Origin: Chthonomonas sp. UBA2391
GTDB taxonomy: Bacteria > Armatimonadota > Fimbriimonadia > Fimbriimonadales > Fimbriimonadaceae
Length of the DNA stretch: 31,320 bases
Direction of reading: 5' to 3'
NCBI GenBank assembly: GCA_002343825.1
Contig: DDSL01000111.1
Coordinates: forward strand, 1,594 to 32,913
The position numbers and the translations under genes were made by a program. Under the pieces are notes generated by a model. That model did not search any database and was not told the DNA's origin. It was given only the letters and a program-made list of their open reading frames with translations. Below are positions 23,897 to 31,320 of this stretch, piece after piece (the first letter of the stretch is position 1; the number at the start of each line of letters is the position of its first letter).

Positions 23897-24522
23897 CGGT
23901 GAGTTTCTCCTTGGCGGTAGCTTTCGATTGCAGTTTTCAGGTGGTTTCGAGCAAGAAAAAGTCGGCTCTTGACGGTTCCTACGGGGATTCCAACGGTTTC
24001 GGCGATCTCTTCGTAGGCCATTTCTTCGCCGTCGTGCATGAGCAAAACGGTCTTGAGCTTCGGGCTCATATTGGCCAGAGCCGCCTCGACAATCCCGTGG
24101 AGCTCATCGCCGAGGATCACCGCTTCGGGATTCCAGCGGTCATCGGCAAACTCTCGGGGTTCGCTTTCGGGGTCCGAAAATTCAAGGCTGACTTCGGTGG
24201 CGGATCGGTCGGATCTCCGGCTTCGATCGACGCAAAGATTGTAGGCGATCCGGAACAGCCATGTCTTGAGACCGCACCGACCATCGAATCGGTCCATCGC
24301 CTGGAAGGCTCGGATGAAGACTTCTTGGGTGATGTCCAGGGCATCTTCTTGGCCCTTGACCATCCGCCGCACGAAGCCGAGCACGCGGGCCTGGTAGGCA
24401 TCGACGATGCGACCGAACGCGTCGAGATTACGGCGGCGAGCAAGTTCAACGAGATCGCGCTCCGCTTGAGCGTCCAGGCGGGGGGGCATCGGCAACGTTC
24501 GGACTCCCAGACTCAGATCCAT
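23893..24522 (-). CDS. ECF-type RNA polymerase sigma factor
   Basis: 209 residues from the ATG at 24522. Alternative starts are 24585 (longer) and 24489 (with GGGAG 14 bases upstream); no start has an ideal ribosome-binding site. Region 2 is about residues 35-105: LDAFGRIVDAYQARVLGFVRRMV, DITQEVFIRAFQAMDRF, LKTWLFRIAYNLCVDRSRR. Region 4 is about 150-200: SPKLKTVLLMHDGEEMAYEEIA and IPVGTVKSRLFLARNHL. It directs polymerase to envelope-stress genes by analogy with SigE/RpoE. It heads the sigma / anti-sigma / RseB operon. Such operons often autoregulate; no ECF-type promoter was picked out with confidence. Confidence 0.92.
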   Translation of the reverse strand: MDLSLGVRTLPMPPRLDAQAERDLVELARRRNLDAFGRIVDAYQARVLGFVRRMVKGQEDALDITQEVFIRAFQAMDRFDGRCGLKTWLFRIAYNLCVDRSRRSDRSATEVSLEFSDPESEPREFADDRWNPEAVILGDELHGIVEAALANMSPKLKTVLLMHDGEEMAYEEIAETVGIPVGTVKSRLFLARNHLKTAIESYRQGETHR

Positions 24523-24526
24523 CTTG

Positions 24527-24544
24527 TGAGGCTTGAACGCCTCA
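24527..24544 (-). other. Hairpin just before the sigma-factor start
   Basis: TGAGGC and GCCTCA form a 6-base stem with a 6-base loop, ending four bases before the ATG at 24522. If that start is used, the hairpin would sequester the GAGG, the only ribosome-binding-like sequence near it. Confidence 0.4.
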
Positions 24545-24625
24545 AACCCCGGGTTGTTCACCCCAGGCCCTCGCGGGTTTACCATGATTTGGCACTTTTT
24601 GAAGGACCCCGGTGGGGCAAAAACG

Positions 24626-24660
24626 ACTTGGCCCCCAGCGCGGAGCACCAGGGGCCAAGT
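24626..24660 (-). terminator. Terminator of rplI
   Basis: ACTTGGCCCC (24626-24635) and GGGGCCAAGT (24651-24660) form a perfect 10-base stem with a 15-base loop. The minus strand then reads CGTTTTTGCC. It lies 19 bases after the rplI stop. Confidence 0.8.
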
Positions 24661-24679
24661 CGAAATTGGGTCTGCCCGC

Positions 24680-25207
24680 TTAGGCTTCGACCAGTTCTTC
24701 AGTGGCTTCTTCAGCTGCGGCCGGAGTTTCTTCCGCCGGAGCTTCGACGACGACCGCATTCGGATCTATGACGTTGACGGTGATGTGGGCGTCCACTTCG
24801 CGGTGCAGGTCAAGGGCAATCTTGTAGCTACCGAGTCGCTTGATCGGCTCCAGGATCCCGACCTGCTTCTTCTCAAGGGCAACTCCGAGGTTGGCCTTGA
24901 TCGCGTCGGCGATATCTTGGGCCGTAATGGCGCCAAAGAGTCGGGTTTGGTCGGCTCCGACCTTGCCTTCCAGGGTCAGGGTTTGACCTTCGAGCTTTTC
25001 CTTCAGGCTGACGGCGCTGGCCTTGGTTTCGGCAAGCTTGGCCGCCAATCGGGCGTTGCGGGCTTCCAGAGCCTTGACCTGCGTCTTGTCCGCCAGGATC
25101 GCCATCTTCCGGGGGAAGAGGTAGTTGCGAGCGTAGCCGTCCTTGACGGTGGCAATGGTGCCTTCTTTGCCCACTTTGGGCACGGTTTGCAGGAGAATAA
25201 CTTTCAT
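24680..25207 (-). CDS. rplI: 50S ribosomal protein L9
   Basis: 175 residues, slightly longer than usual (about 150). The N-terminal RNA-binding domain begins MKVILLQTVPKVGKEGTIA and continues VKDGYARNYLFPRKMAI, the family signature. The long connecting helix (about residues 40-75, LEARNARLAAKLAETKA) joins the C-terminal domain (LFGAITAQDIADAIK, KRLGSYKIALDLHREVDAHITV). An acidic, alanine-rich tail of about 25 residues (AEETPAAAEEATEELVEA) is extra. It binds 23S rRNA domain V. The gene is alone here; the usual rpsF/ssb/rpsR partners are not adjacent. GAGGA lies about ten bases before the ATG. Confidence 0.97.
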   Translation of the reverse strand: MKVILLQTVPKVGKEGTIATVKDGYARNYLFPRKMAILADKTQVKALEARNARLAAKLAETKASAVSLKEKLEGQTLTLEGKVGADQTRLFGAITAQDIADAIKANLGVALEKKQVGILEPIKRLGSYKIALDLHREVDAHITVNVIDPNAVVVEAPAEETPAAAEEATEELVEA

Positions 25208-25254
25208 CTGAGTCTGTCCTCGGGTTCCGTGGGCGCTCTCGCGCTCGGGAGTTA

Positions 25255-25270
25255 GGCCGGTGCTCCGGCC
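25255..25270 (-). terminator. Possible weak terminator after mlaD
   Basis: GGCCGG and CCGGCC form a 6-base stem with a 4-base loop 24 bases after the mlaD stop. There is no T-run on the minus strand, so the assignment is tentative. Confidence 0.3.
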
Positions 25271-25294
25271 AAACTAATCTCAAAGGATACCCGA

Positions 25295-26728
25295 CTACGG
25301 TCGAATCCCGATACCAAACGTGATCGAGTTCCGATCGAAAACCCGATCAAGACCCAGCCAGCCGTGGACATCCCGATTGATCTGGTAGCGGGCTTTGAGA
25401 TCAAATCGGGTCTGGTTCAACCCGAAGACGTCCCCCCGAAGGCCGAGTCCATTACCAAGATCGTAATCCAACCCGGCACCGGCTTTGCTCCCATAAACGC
25501 CGTACCGAAGCCGCGTATTCGGACTGAATTTCTTCCCAAGCTGGAGGTTGATCTTGTTGCTCTCAAAGGCATCCCACATCCCTAGATGAAGTTCGTTCTT
25601 CCCAAGGGGTACCTCCAGGTTCACATCGGTGCGCCATCGGTTGGGTTCGGTTTCTCGAAAGACATCGGCCTGAACCTTGGTGTTGCGGACCCCGCCCAGC
25701 ACTCCCCCGCTCGATTCGCCCAAGCCCATCAGGCGCTTCTTGGCTTCATCGAAAAGTTCACCGGCTTCGTCGGCCAGCTTGTTGGCCTTGATCATCAACT
25801 GGTTGACGTTTTCTCCGACCTCGATCCCTTTTTCGATCAAGGTGTTCGTGTTCTCAGCGATCTCGGTGCCCGTCTTGGTCATCGTGGCGGTGTTGGCCAT
25901 GATCTCCTTCAAGCTCCCTTGCAGTTCGGGGTTATTGATCACGGCCCGCATGTCCTGCACCATCGCCGTCCCGGCGTCAAGGGCGCCGGTTAACTTCGTA
26001 ACCACCTGGTCCAGATTGCCCTGGAGCTCCCCACTCTCGACGATCTTCGCGAACGATCCGCTCATCCGCGTGAGATCCCGGCTCACGGTCTGACCATTGC
26101 GCAGGATGGCGTTGATGACCGCCTGGTTCTGGGCCAAGGTCTGGTCGAAACGACCCGCCAGCTTGCCGAAGGATTCGGCCGTCTGAGCGCTGCTTTGCAA
26201 GAGCTTCTGAAGATCCTGCTTGAGAGCCTGATCGCTCACTAAGGTGTTGAGGCTCTCCAGCATCTTGGTCGTGGTGTTCAGGGTCTGATTAAGAGCCTTT
26301 ACCGTCTCTTCGCTATCGGGGGCAAAGGCCTGCAGAGGGCTTCTGAGTTCACCGGGGATCGTCGCTCCCGGGGCTAGAGCCACATCGGTCGGCTTGTCCG
26401 GAGTCAGCTCAATCTGGCGGTCACCAATCCCGATCAAGGCGGTCGGCAGAACCGCGATGCTGGTCTGGGGGATCTTGGTCCCGCGCATCACGGCCAAGGT
26501 GAGTCGGGCCTTTCCGCTCGGAGCGAGCTCGACCTTTTCAACTTGGCCGATCTGAACCCCGGCCAAGAGGACCCTCGCTCCGACTGCCACCCCACCGGCG
26601 TCGGCGAATTCGGCAAAGTAGCTTTCGGTTTTGGGCGCAAAGGCACTGCGCTGGAGAATCGCATAGGCTCCGGCCAACATCGCGATGAATACGACTGCCA
26701 AAAACCCAACTCTGCCCGCGCTCTTCAT
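25295..26728 (-). CDS. mlaD: MlaD-family (MCE) lipid transporter with C-terminal barrel
   Basis: 477 residues. One N-terminal transmembrane helix (residues 7-26, VGFLAVVFIAMLAGAYAIL) anchors it in the inner membrane. The MCE domain spans about 36-112: FADAGGVAVGARVLLAGVQIGQVEKVEL and a pore-loop-like hydrophobic segment VLPTALIGIGDRQIEL. Residues 140-340 form a long helical/coiled region with regular TxTxxN/Ixxx heptads. The last 120 residues switch to amphipathic strands (TDVNLEVPLGKNELHLGMW, INLQLGKKF, RLRYGVYGSKAGAGLDYDL) ending in GIGIRP, as in an outer-membrane barrel. Such an all-in-one MCE-barrel MlaD has been described in the diderm Firmicute Veillonella parvula as a trans-envelope phospholipid bridge. 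mlaE and mlaF are not in the window. Confidence 0.85.
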   Translation of the reverse strand: MKSAGRVGFLAVVFIAMLAGAYAILQRSAFAPKTESYFAEFADAGGVAVGARVLLAGVQIGQVEKVELAPSGKARLTLAVMRGTKIPQTSIAVLPTALIGIGDRQIELTPDKPTDVALAPGATIPGELRSPLQAFAPDSEETVKALNQTLNTTTKMLESLNTLVSDQALKQDLQKLLQSSAQTAESFGKLAGRFDQTLAQNQAVINAILRNGQTVSRDLTRMSGSFAKIVESGELQGNLDQVVTKLTGALDAGTAMVQDMRAVINNPELQGSLKEIMANTATMTKTGTEIAENTNTLIEKGIEVGENVNQLMIKANKLADEAGELFDEAKKRLMGLGESSGGVLGGVRNTKVQADVFRETEPNRWRTDVNLEVPLGKNELHLGMWDAFESNKINLQLGKKFSPNTRLRYGVYGSKAGAGLDYDLGNGLGLRGDVFGLNQTRFDLKARYQINRDVHGWLGLDRVFDRNSITFGIGIRP

Positions 26729-26735
26729 GATTCGT

Positions 26736-26741
26736 ATTGTA
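26736..26741 (-). promoter_or_regulatory. -10-like box directly before mlaD
   Basis: TACAAT on the minus strand ends seven bases before the mlaD ATG, so transcription would start at or next to the start codon. No good -35 was found. A leaderless or near-leaderless mRNA is possible. Confidence 0.35.
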
Positions 26742-26784
26742 GCTAGGGACGACCAGAAAAGATGCGGGGATGCATCAAAAGAAG

Positions 26785-26810
26785 AGGCTCCTGCCCGGCG
26801 GCAGGAGCCT
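26785..26810 (-). terminator. Terminator of the prepilin-like gene
   Basis: AGGCTCCTGCC (26785-26795) and GGCAGGAGCCT (26800-26810) form a perfect 11-base stem with a 4-base loop. It lies 26 bases past the stop, and the minus strand continues CTTCTTTTG. Confidence 0.9.
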
Positions 26811-26836
26811 GATTCAACCGGATGACGAGCCGAGCC

Positions 26837-27730
26837 TTATTCGCAGGCCGTCTTGGTCGGGTTCCAGAAGCTCTGGGCACCCTTGGTTCGCAGGTCGTAG
26901 ACGGCTTCGCGGGCGGTGATGGCCTTGGCGCTGGTGTCCACTCGCACCATGTTCAGCGTTCCGCTGTATCGGTTCTCGATCTGCTTGATGACGTTGGCGT
27001 TGGTCGCGTTGTCCGGATCCGAGTTACCGAGCGCATTGAAGTTGAGCGCGCTGTTGCCGAGGTGCTTCCAGTAGTGGAAGTAGGAGCTCGTGGCCCGGCC
27101 GTTGGTTGGATCATAGCCGTTCAACTTGCAGAATCGACTTCCGACCGGTTGAGCCGGAAGCGTGTTGTAGTAGGTCGCGTCAATCATCAGGAGCGTGTTG
27201 CTCTGCTCGGCGACGGCAGTCGAGCTCATCGGGCTGCCCGAGGTCTCGTTGACTGAAGTCAGCAGGTAGTTGTTGACGCCGTAGCTGTTTTGTCCACCAT
27301 AGCTGTGGAATCCGGGATCGTGGCTACCCTTGTCTTGGAAGTTGACCCAACCGTTGCCGTTGCCCGGCGAGAGCCAGATCTGATCGTTCTTGACGTACGG
27401 TGCCAAAAGCTGGTTGAAGAACACGGCGCGAATCGTGTTCGCTCCTCGGCTCTCAAGGGTGGCGGCTCGGGGATCGTTGGCCGCGCGGAGCTTGAGATAG
27501 AACGGGTTGATGTTCTGGGTAGCCGAGGTGAACCGGTACGGAGGCAAGACGTCATCCGAATCGTTGAGGTAGATCTGCAGCGCGGTTCCAATTTGCTTGG
27601 ACTGGCTCAGACCTTGAGTCTTCTTAGCCGCCGTCTTGGCCTGAGCAAAGACCGGGAAGAGAATCGCGGCCAGGATTGCGATGATCGCAATGACCACGAG
27701 GAGTTCAACGAGGGTAAATGCTTTTTTCAT
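26837..27730 (-). CDS. Type IV prepilin-like / DUF1559-type protein
   Basis: 297 residues. The class III signal MKKA|FTLVELLVVIAIIAILAAILFPVF is cut after Ala by a PilD-type peptidase, leaving Phe1 and Glu5 (prepilin numbering) for assembly. The following helix with KTAAKKTQ and QIGTALQIYLNDSDDVLPPY is the common entry to the large pseudopilin-like family found in Planctomycetes and Armatimonadota. The rest is a globular, aromatic- and Asn-rich exported domain (YGGQNSYGVNNYLL, YFHYWKHLG). The function is probably a surface pseudopilin; the partner machinery is not in the window. The ATG at 27730 has only a weak ribosome-binding site. It is a single-gene unit with a strong terminator. Confidence 0.85.
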   Translation of the reverse strand: MKKAFTLVELLVVIAIIAILAAILFPVFAQAKTAAKKTQGLSQSKQIGTALQIYLNDSDDVLPPYRFTSATQNINPFYLKLRAANDPRAATLESRGANTIRAVFFNQLLAPYVKNDQIWLSPGNGNGWVNFQDKGSHDPGFHSYGGQNSYGVNNYLLTSVNETSGSPMSSTAVAEQSNTLLMIDATYYNTLPAQPVGSRFCKLNGYDPTNGRATSSYFHYWKHLGNSALNFNALGNSDPDNATNANVIKQIENRYSGTLNMVRVDTSAKAITAREAVYDLRTKGAQSFWNPTKTACE

Positions 27731-27916
27731 CAGGGCTCGGTACTGGTTGGAACCGCAGAGGAAGGTACCCGGGGCAGGTGGCCGAAAAGCAACCTGGTTT
27801 CCACCGGATTTCTGAACCTCTTTAGACTCAAATCCAGTCACCAGAGACTAGGAAAAACGTTTCGCCTTCGGGGTTCCAAAAGAGGGACTTTGGTCCCCCG
27901 TTATGCCGAAAGAAGA

Positions 27917-27947
27917 TGCCCCCGAGAGGTCCAACCTCCCGGGGGCA
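27917..27947 (-). terminator. Terminator of the dockerin-protein gene
   Basis: A stem of 13-base arms (27917-27929 and 27935-27947) carries one A/C mismatch and a 5-base loop. It lies 13 bases after the stop, and the minus strand continues TCTTCTTTC. Confidence 0.8.
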
Positions 27948-27960
27948 AACGCGGGTGAAA

Positions 27961-29079
27961 CTACTCGCCGCTGATGTCGAAGTTGTTCGACAAGACGATG
28001 TAGTCGAAGATGGTGATGCTGCCGTCGCCATCGAGGTCGGCATTGCGGAGGAATCCGGTTTGGCCAAGGCTCAGGTCGAAGGCTCCGCTGAGCTCGATGT
28101 AGTCGAAAATCGTGACGCTGTTGTCGCCATCGATGTCGCCGTTCAGCAGCGCCCCATTGGCTCCCGTGATCTGCGCACCGAAGTCAAAGGAACCGAGGTC
28201 CTTGCTCAGCCAGTGGCTCACCTTGGCTCGCAGACGGTAGGTCCCCGAATTCGTCAGCGGATCGAATCCGAACGACCCATCGTCATTGAGGTTGACTCCC
28301 GGAATCGATTCGATGATGTCGCCGGTCGATCCGTCGAAGATCTCGAACGTGGCCGACTCGGCGTCCGTATTGCCGCTCCAGTCGGTCAGGTTCAGAGTTC
28401 CGTTCACCGCGTTCGGGAAGTCGAAGACCAGCGTCGGGCCAGGTCGGGTGCTGTTGTCGTATCCGGCAAAGTTTCCGTCCGCGCTCAGGTCGAGGCTCTC
28501 AGGAGCGACGGCAAAGGCAAATCGAAGTCGCTGGCCGTTGGCGATCGCCGAGCTGATGAACGATCCGGTCGCGCCGGTCAGATCCAGCGAGATGTCATAA
28601 GTCGTCCCCGAGGGATTCAGAACCGAATAGTTCGTCAGGGTGCTGACCTTGATCAGCGGGGCGCTGCTTGGGTTCAGGTCGGCATCCAGCCCGGAAGGCG
28701 AATTGGCGACGTCGAAGGTCAAGTTCGCATTGGTTTGCAGGAACGGCTGGGTTTGCTCTTGCACCAAAAAGAGGTCAAAGATCCCATCCGAAATCGTGAA
28801 CCCGGCATTGGCTTGAGTGACCTGGAAGCGGATCCCGGAGTAGCCCGTGAGCGAACCCGAGGCGTTGGCCGGATTGATAGAGAAGACGCCGAAGCTGGCG
28901 AAGTTCCCGTTATCCGGACCCTGAACGTTCAAAAATCGGAGGCCGTTGGCTCCCTGGCGGGGACCCGCCGGTTGGACGGTCAGGTTCTCATCTGCTTCGA
29001 TGGAGATATCTTGGGCGAGCGCCATCGGGGCAAGCGAGGACGCGATCAACAGCGAGGCAATTAAATTAAGGTTCTTCAT
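27961..29079 (-). CDS. Secreted protein with C-terminal dockerin domain
   Basis: 372 residues. The signal peptide is LIASLLIASSLAPMALAQ. Residues 23-310 are beta-rich with no family I recognise. Residues 313-372 are a dockerin type I-like domain of two calcium-binding F-hand repeats: GDIDGDNSVTIFDYIEL and ADLDGDGSITIFDYIVL. The Asp/Asn positions of the loops (D-x-D-G-D/N) are intact in both. Dockerins bind cohesins in cellulosomes, but in many environmental bacteria they appear on diverse surface proteins with unknown partners. No cohesin is in the window. It is divergent from clpC across 314 bases. GGAG lies about eight bases before the ATG. Confidence 0.85.
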   Translation of the reverse strand: MKNLNLIASLLIASSLAPMALAQDISIEADENLTVQPAGPRQGANGLRFLNVQGPDNGNFASFGVFSINPANASGSLTGYSGIRFQVTQANAGFTISDGIFDLFLVQEQTQPFLQTNANLTFDVANSPSGLDADLNPSSAPLIKVSTLTNYSVLNPSGTTYDISLDLTGATGSFISSAIANGQRLRFAFAVAPESLDLSADGNFAGYDNSTRPGPTLVFDFPNAVNGTLNLTDWSGNTDAESATFEIFDGSTGDIIESIPGVNLNDDGSFGFDPLTNSGTYRLRAKVSHWLSKDLGSFDFGAQITGANGALLNGDIDGDNSVTIFDYIELSGAFDLSLGQTGFLRNADLDGDGSITIFDYIVLSNNFDISGE

Positions 29080-29342
29080 GGGAAAAAGCTCCAGAAATAT
29101 TCAACGCCACCCAGGTTAAGACACTCGCGCATTCGGCGAAACCTTAACCAAACCTTAAAATTGCGGGATCGACTTGGGGCCCGGCCTTCAGCCGCCGACA
29201 ATAGTCCCAAGGCTCGGCGGAACCGACGTGAGCCATGGTAATTTCAGGAGGTTGAGGGCCTTGTCCCTGGAGCCACGGCAGACTTGCGTCAATGCGTTCG
29301 GCCGGGCCGTCCGAAATACAGGGTCACAACGTAGAACAACCT

Positions 29343-29357
29343 ACATGGAATCCATGT
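29343..29357. promoter_or_regulatory. Perfect dyad upstream of clpC, candidate operator
   Basis: ACATGGA and TCCATGT are exact reverse complements around one central base. The dyad lies in the spacer just before the -10-like box, a position where a bound repressor would block transcription. Confidence 0.55.
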
Positions 29358-29358
29358 C

Positions 29359-29364
29359 TATAAA
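29359..29364 (+). promoter_or_regulatory. -10-like box of clpC
   Basis: TATAAA lies 29 bases before the clpC ATG, giving a leader of about 23 bases with GAGGA inside it. No good -35 was identified. Confidence 0.5.
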
Positions 29365-29393
29365 GTCAAGCCGAAGGGCGAGGAAAAACTGAT

Positions 29394-31320
29394 ATGTGGC
29401 AAAGATTTACGGAGCGAGCACGAAAGGTCGTGTTCTATGCCCAAGAAGAGGCACAAAAGTTCGGTGAAGGATACGTCTCCACCGAGCACCTTCTCCTCGG
29501 GCTTGTGCGGGAGTCCGATTCCGTCGCGGCTCGCGTGCTAGAAAAGCTGGGCGTTAGTCTGGGCCGCATCCGACAAGAGGTCGAAAAGCAGCTCCCGCGT
29601 GGAGATGCTCGACCCAGTCAGGAAATGACTCTGACCCCGCGCGCCAAGCGCGTGATCGACCTGGCCTACGATGAAGCCAGGAACCTGAACAACAACTACA
29701 TCGGAACCGAGCACCTTCTCCTAGGCTTGATCCGAGAAGGCGACGGGCTGGCCGGACGGGTTCTGGCGAAGCTCGGCGTGGAACTGGAGCGGGCCCGCCG
29801 AGAGGTGATGTCCCTCCAGGATAACGAATCTCAATCTCGAAGCTCGGGTTCGTCGCGAGGAAGCAGCAGCGGAAGCGGTACCGCCAACGCCAAAACCCAA
29901 ACGCTCGACGAATTTGGCCGAGATCTCACCGAACTCGCCCGCGAAGGCAAGCTCGATCCCGTCGTCGGTCGCCAGCAAGAAATCGAGCGGGTCATGCAGA
30001 TCCTGAGCCGACGAACCAAGAACAACCCGTGCTTGATCGGTGAACCCGGAGTCGGAAAGACCGCCATCGCCGAAGGACTGGCCCTCAGGATTACTCAAGG
30101 CGACATTCCCGATCTGCTCAAGGACAAGCGCATCATCGCCCTCGACCTTGCCGGACTCGTCGCGGGCACTAAGTACCGCGGTGAATTCGAAGAGCGGATG
30201 AAGAAGGTGATGGAAGAGGTCCGACGCAGCGAAGGCCAGGTCATCCTCTTCATCGACGAGCTCCACACCCTCGTAGGGGCCGGAGCCGCCGAGGGCGCCA
30301 TCGACGCCAGCAACATCATGAAGCCGGCTCTCGCCCGCGGCGAGCTGCAATGCGTCGGTGCCACGACCCAGGAAGAGTTCCGCAAGTACATCGAGCGGGA
30401 CGCCGCCTTGGAGCGCCGATTCCAAGCCGTCAAGGTCCGCGAACCGAACGAAGAAGAAGCCATCGACATCCTGAAGGGTCTGCGCGAGCGCTATGAAGCT
30501 CACCACGATGTTGAGATCACCGACGACGCCATCGCCGCTTCGGTCACGCTTTCGCAGCGCTACATTACGGATCGGAGCCTGCCCGACAAGGCGATCGACC
30601 TCATCGATGAGGCCGCCAGCCGCGTGCGACTCCAGCAAAGCCTCCCGCCCGTGGAGCTCCGCCAAGAGAAGGTGCAGCTGAGCAAGCTGAAGACCGAGAT
30701 CGACCGCCTCACCCGGCTGGATGCCAATGCCGAAGAACTGAACAAGCTCAATTCGGACCGGGACGAGATGGAGAACCGAATCGCCGAGAAGGAAGATGTC
30801 TGGCTAAGCGAAGAAAAGCCCGAAGCCAAGGTCACCGAGCACGAGATCGCCATGATTGTCCAAAGCTGGACCGGCATCCCGGTGAACATGGTCAAGGAAT
30901 CGGAAAGCGCCAAGCTCCTGCGGATGGAAGACGATCTGCACGAGCGCATCATCGGCCAACACGACGCCGTCAGCGCCGTCAGCCGAGCGATCCGACGAAG
31001 CCGAAGCGGCCTTCGCGATCCGAAGCGCCCGATGGGCACCTTCATCTTCCTCGGACCCACCGGCGTTGGAAAGACCGAACTCGCCAAGGCCCTAGCGGCC
31101 TACCTGTTCGATAAGGAAAGCAACATGATTCGCATCGACATGAGCGAGTACATGGAACGCTTTGCCGTCTCGCGACTGGTCGGCGCGCCTCCGGGCTACG
31201 TCGGATACGATGAGGGCGGTCAGCTGACCGAGCAGGTCCGAAGGAATCCCTACAGCGTGGTTCTCCTTGACGAAATCGAAAAGGCTCACCCGGATGTCTT
31301 CAACATCCTGCTGCAGGTCA
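29394..31320 (+). CDS. clpC: ClpC-type AAA+ protease chaperone (partial)
   Basis: 642 residues visible; the gene runs off the right edge. The double Clp-N domain is residues 1-140 ([29 protein letters not shown] and its repeat [13 protein letters not shown]). A Ser/Gly linker follows (about 146-165). The first AAA+ module has GEPGVGKT at 216-223 and [11 protein letters not shown] short middle domain with coiled-coil features (about 420-480) precedes SWTGIPV. The second module has GPTGVGKT at 554-561 and [12 protein letters not shown] near the edge. ClpC unfolds substrates for the ClpP peptidase in the cytoplasm and supports stress proteostasis. The ATG at 29394 follows GAGGA. The stop and the ClpP-binding loop are outside the window. 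Confidence 0.96.
   Translation, partial: MWQRFTERARKVVFYAQEEAQKFGEGYVSTEHLLLGLVRESDSVAARVLEKLGVSLGRIRQEVEKQLPRGDARPSQEMTLTPRAKRVIDLAYDEARNLNNNYIGTEHLLLGLIREGDGLAGRVLAKLGVELERARREVMSLQDNESQSRSSGSSRGSSSGSGTANAKTQTLDEFGRDLTELAREGKLDPVVGRQQEIERVMQILSRRTKNNPCLIGEPGVGKTAIAEGLALRITQGDIPDLLKDKRIIALDLAGLVAGTKYRGEFEERMKKVMEEVRRSEGQVILFIDELHTLVGAGAAEGAIDASNIMKPALARGELQCVGATTQEEFRKYIERDAALERRFQAVKVREPNEEEAIDILKGLRERYEAHHDVEITDDAIAASVTLSQRYITDRSLPDKAIDLIDEAASRVRLQQSLPPVELRQEKVQLSKLKTEIDRLTRLDANAEELNKLNSDRDEMENRIAEKEDVWLSEEKPEAKVTEHEIAMIVQSWTGIPVNMVKESESAKLLRMEDDLHERIIGQHDAVSAVSRAIRRSRSGLRDPKRPMGTFIFLGPTGVGKTELAKALAAYLFDKESNMIRIDMSEYMERFAVSRLVGAPPGYVGYDEGGQLTEQVRRNPYSVVLLDEIEKAHPDVFNILLQV

Larger units (their letters stand above)
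29080..29393. other. Divergent intergenic region upstream of clpC
   Basis: 314 bases between the dockerin protein and clpC. It has no gene. A 7-base stem, CCGCCGA (29192-29198) with TCGGCGG (29214-29220), sits about 175 bases before clpC. Close to clpC are a perfect dyad (29343-29357), a -10-like TATAAA (29359-29364) and GAGGA as the ribosome-binding site (about 29380-29384). I could not match the folded part to any riboswitch I know. Confidence 0.55.

Noticed and set aside
29180..29260. Possible riboswitch before clpC
   Set aside because: A single 7-base stem was found but no conserved core of a riboswitch class I know.
29362..29370. CtsR-like heptad (AAAGTCAAG) before clpC
   Set aside because: Only one half is present; CtsR sites are tandem heptads with a set spacing.
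1..31320. CRISPR array or insertion sequence
   Set aside because: No regularly spaced repeats, no cas genes, and no transposase were seen; the only recombinase trace is the remnant at 38-184.

Overview
The window looks like chromosome from a Gram-negative-type (diderm) bacterium, most likely Armatimonadota near Fimbriimonas. This rests on a combination of traits rather than one marker gene: two PEP-CTERM proteins, a type IV prepilin-like protein with Ala at the -1 cleavage position, a large metzincin of the DUF5117/DUF5118 type, a dockerin-tailed secreted protein, and an MlaD protein that appears to carry its own outer-membrane barrel. The phylum call is inference.

Left part (1-9350) is accessory DNA. 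It opens with a junction where a 37-base piece of a helix-turn-helix gene abuts the N-terminal end of a tyrosine recombinase on the other strand. A translationally coupled pair of secreted proteins follows (PEP-CTERM protein plus a HAF-repeat protein), divergent from a membrane-anchored HTH-TPR protein. Next comes a phage- or satellite-like replication module: a small excisionase-type HTH protein overlapping a primase/ATPase, divergent from an unknown 407-residue protein across a 47-bp gap with a perfect dyad. The block stops beside the 3' end of a tRNA-Thr gene, a classical integration target, with a 12-bp perfect tandem repeat about 60 bp away.

Middle part (9348-16830) is mostly core genome: tRNA-Thr(UGU), a small basic protein with its own terminator, an operon of 2Fe-2S ferredoxin, panB and panC (pantothenate synthesis), an M20 peptidase, a small outer-membrane barrel protein, and two overlapping lipoprotein genes, the second with a von Willebrand A domain. 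A perfect CRP-type palindrome lies about 100 bp upstream of the lipoprotein pair.

Right part (16831-31320) holds a secreted zinc metalloprotease, a second PEP-CTERM protein, a dihydrolipoamide acyltransferase (E2), a DUF433/DUF5615 toxin-antitoxin pair, an ECF sigma / anti-sigma / RseB-like envelope-stress operon, ribosomal protein L9, MlaD with a putative barrel, a prepilin-like protein, a dockerin protein, and the first two thirds of clpC, which runs off the right edge. Several genes overlap by four bases (ATGA, GTGA or TTGA), indicating translational coupling. Strong stem-loop terminators close most single-gene units.

For novelty, the best candidates are the compact replication module with its unknown partner gene and operator, and the MCE-plus-barrel protein.
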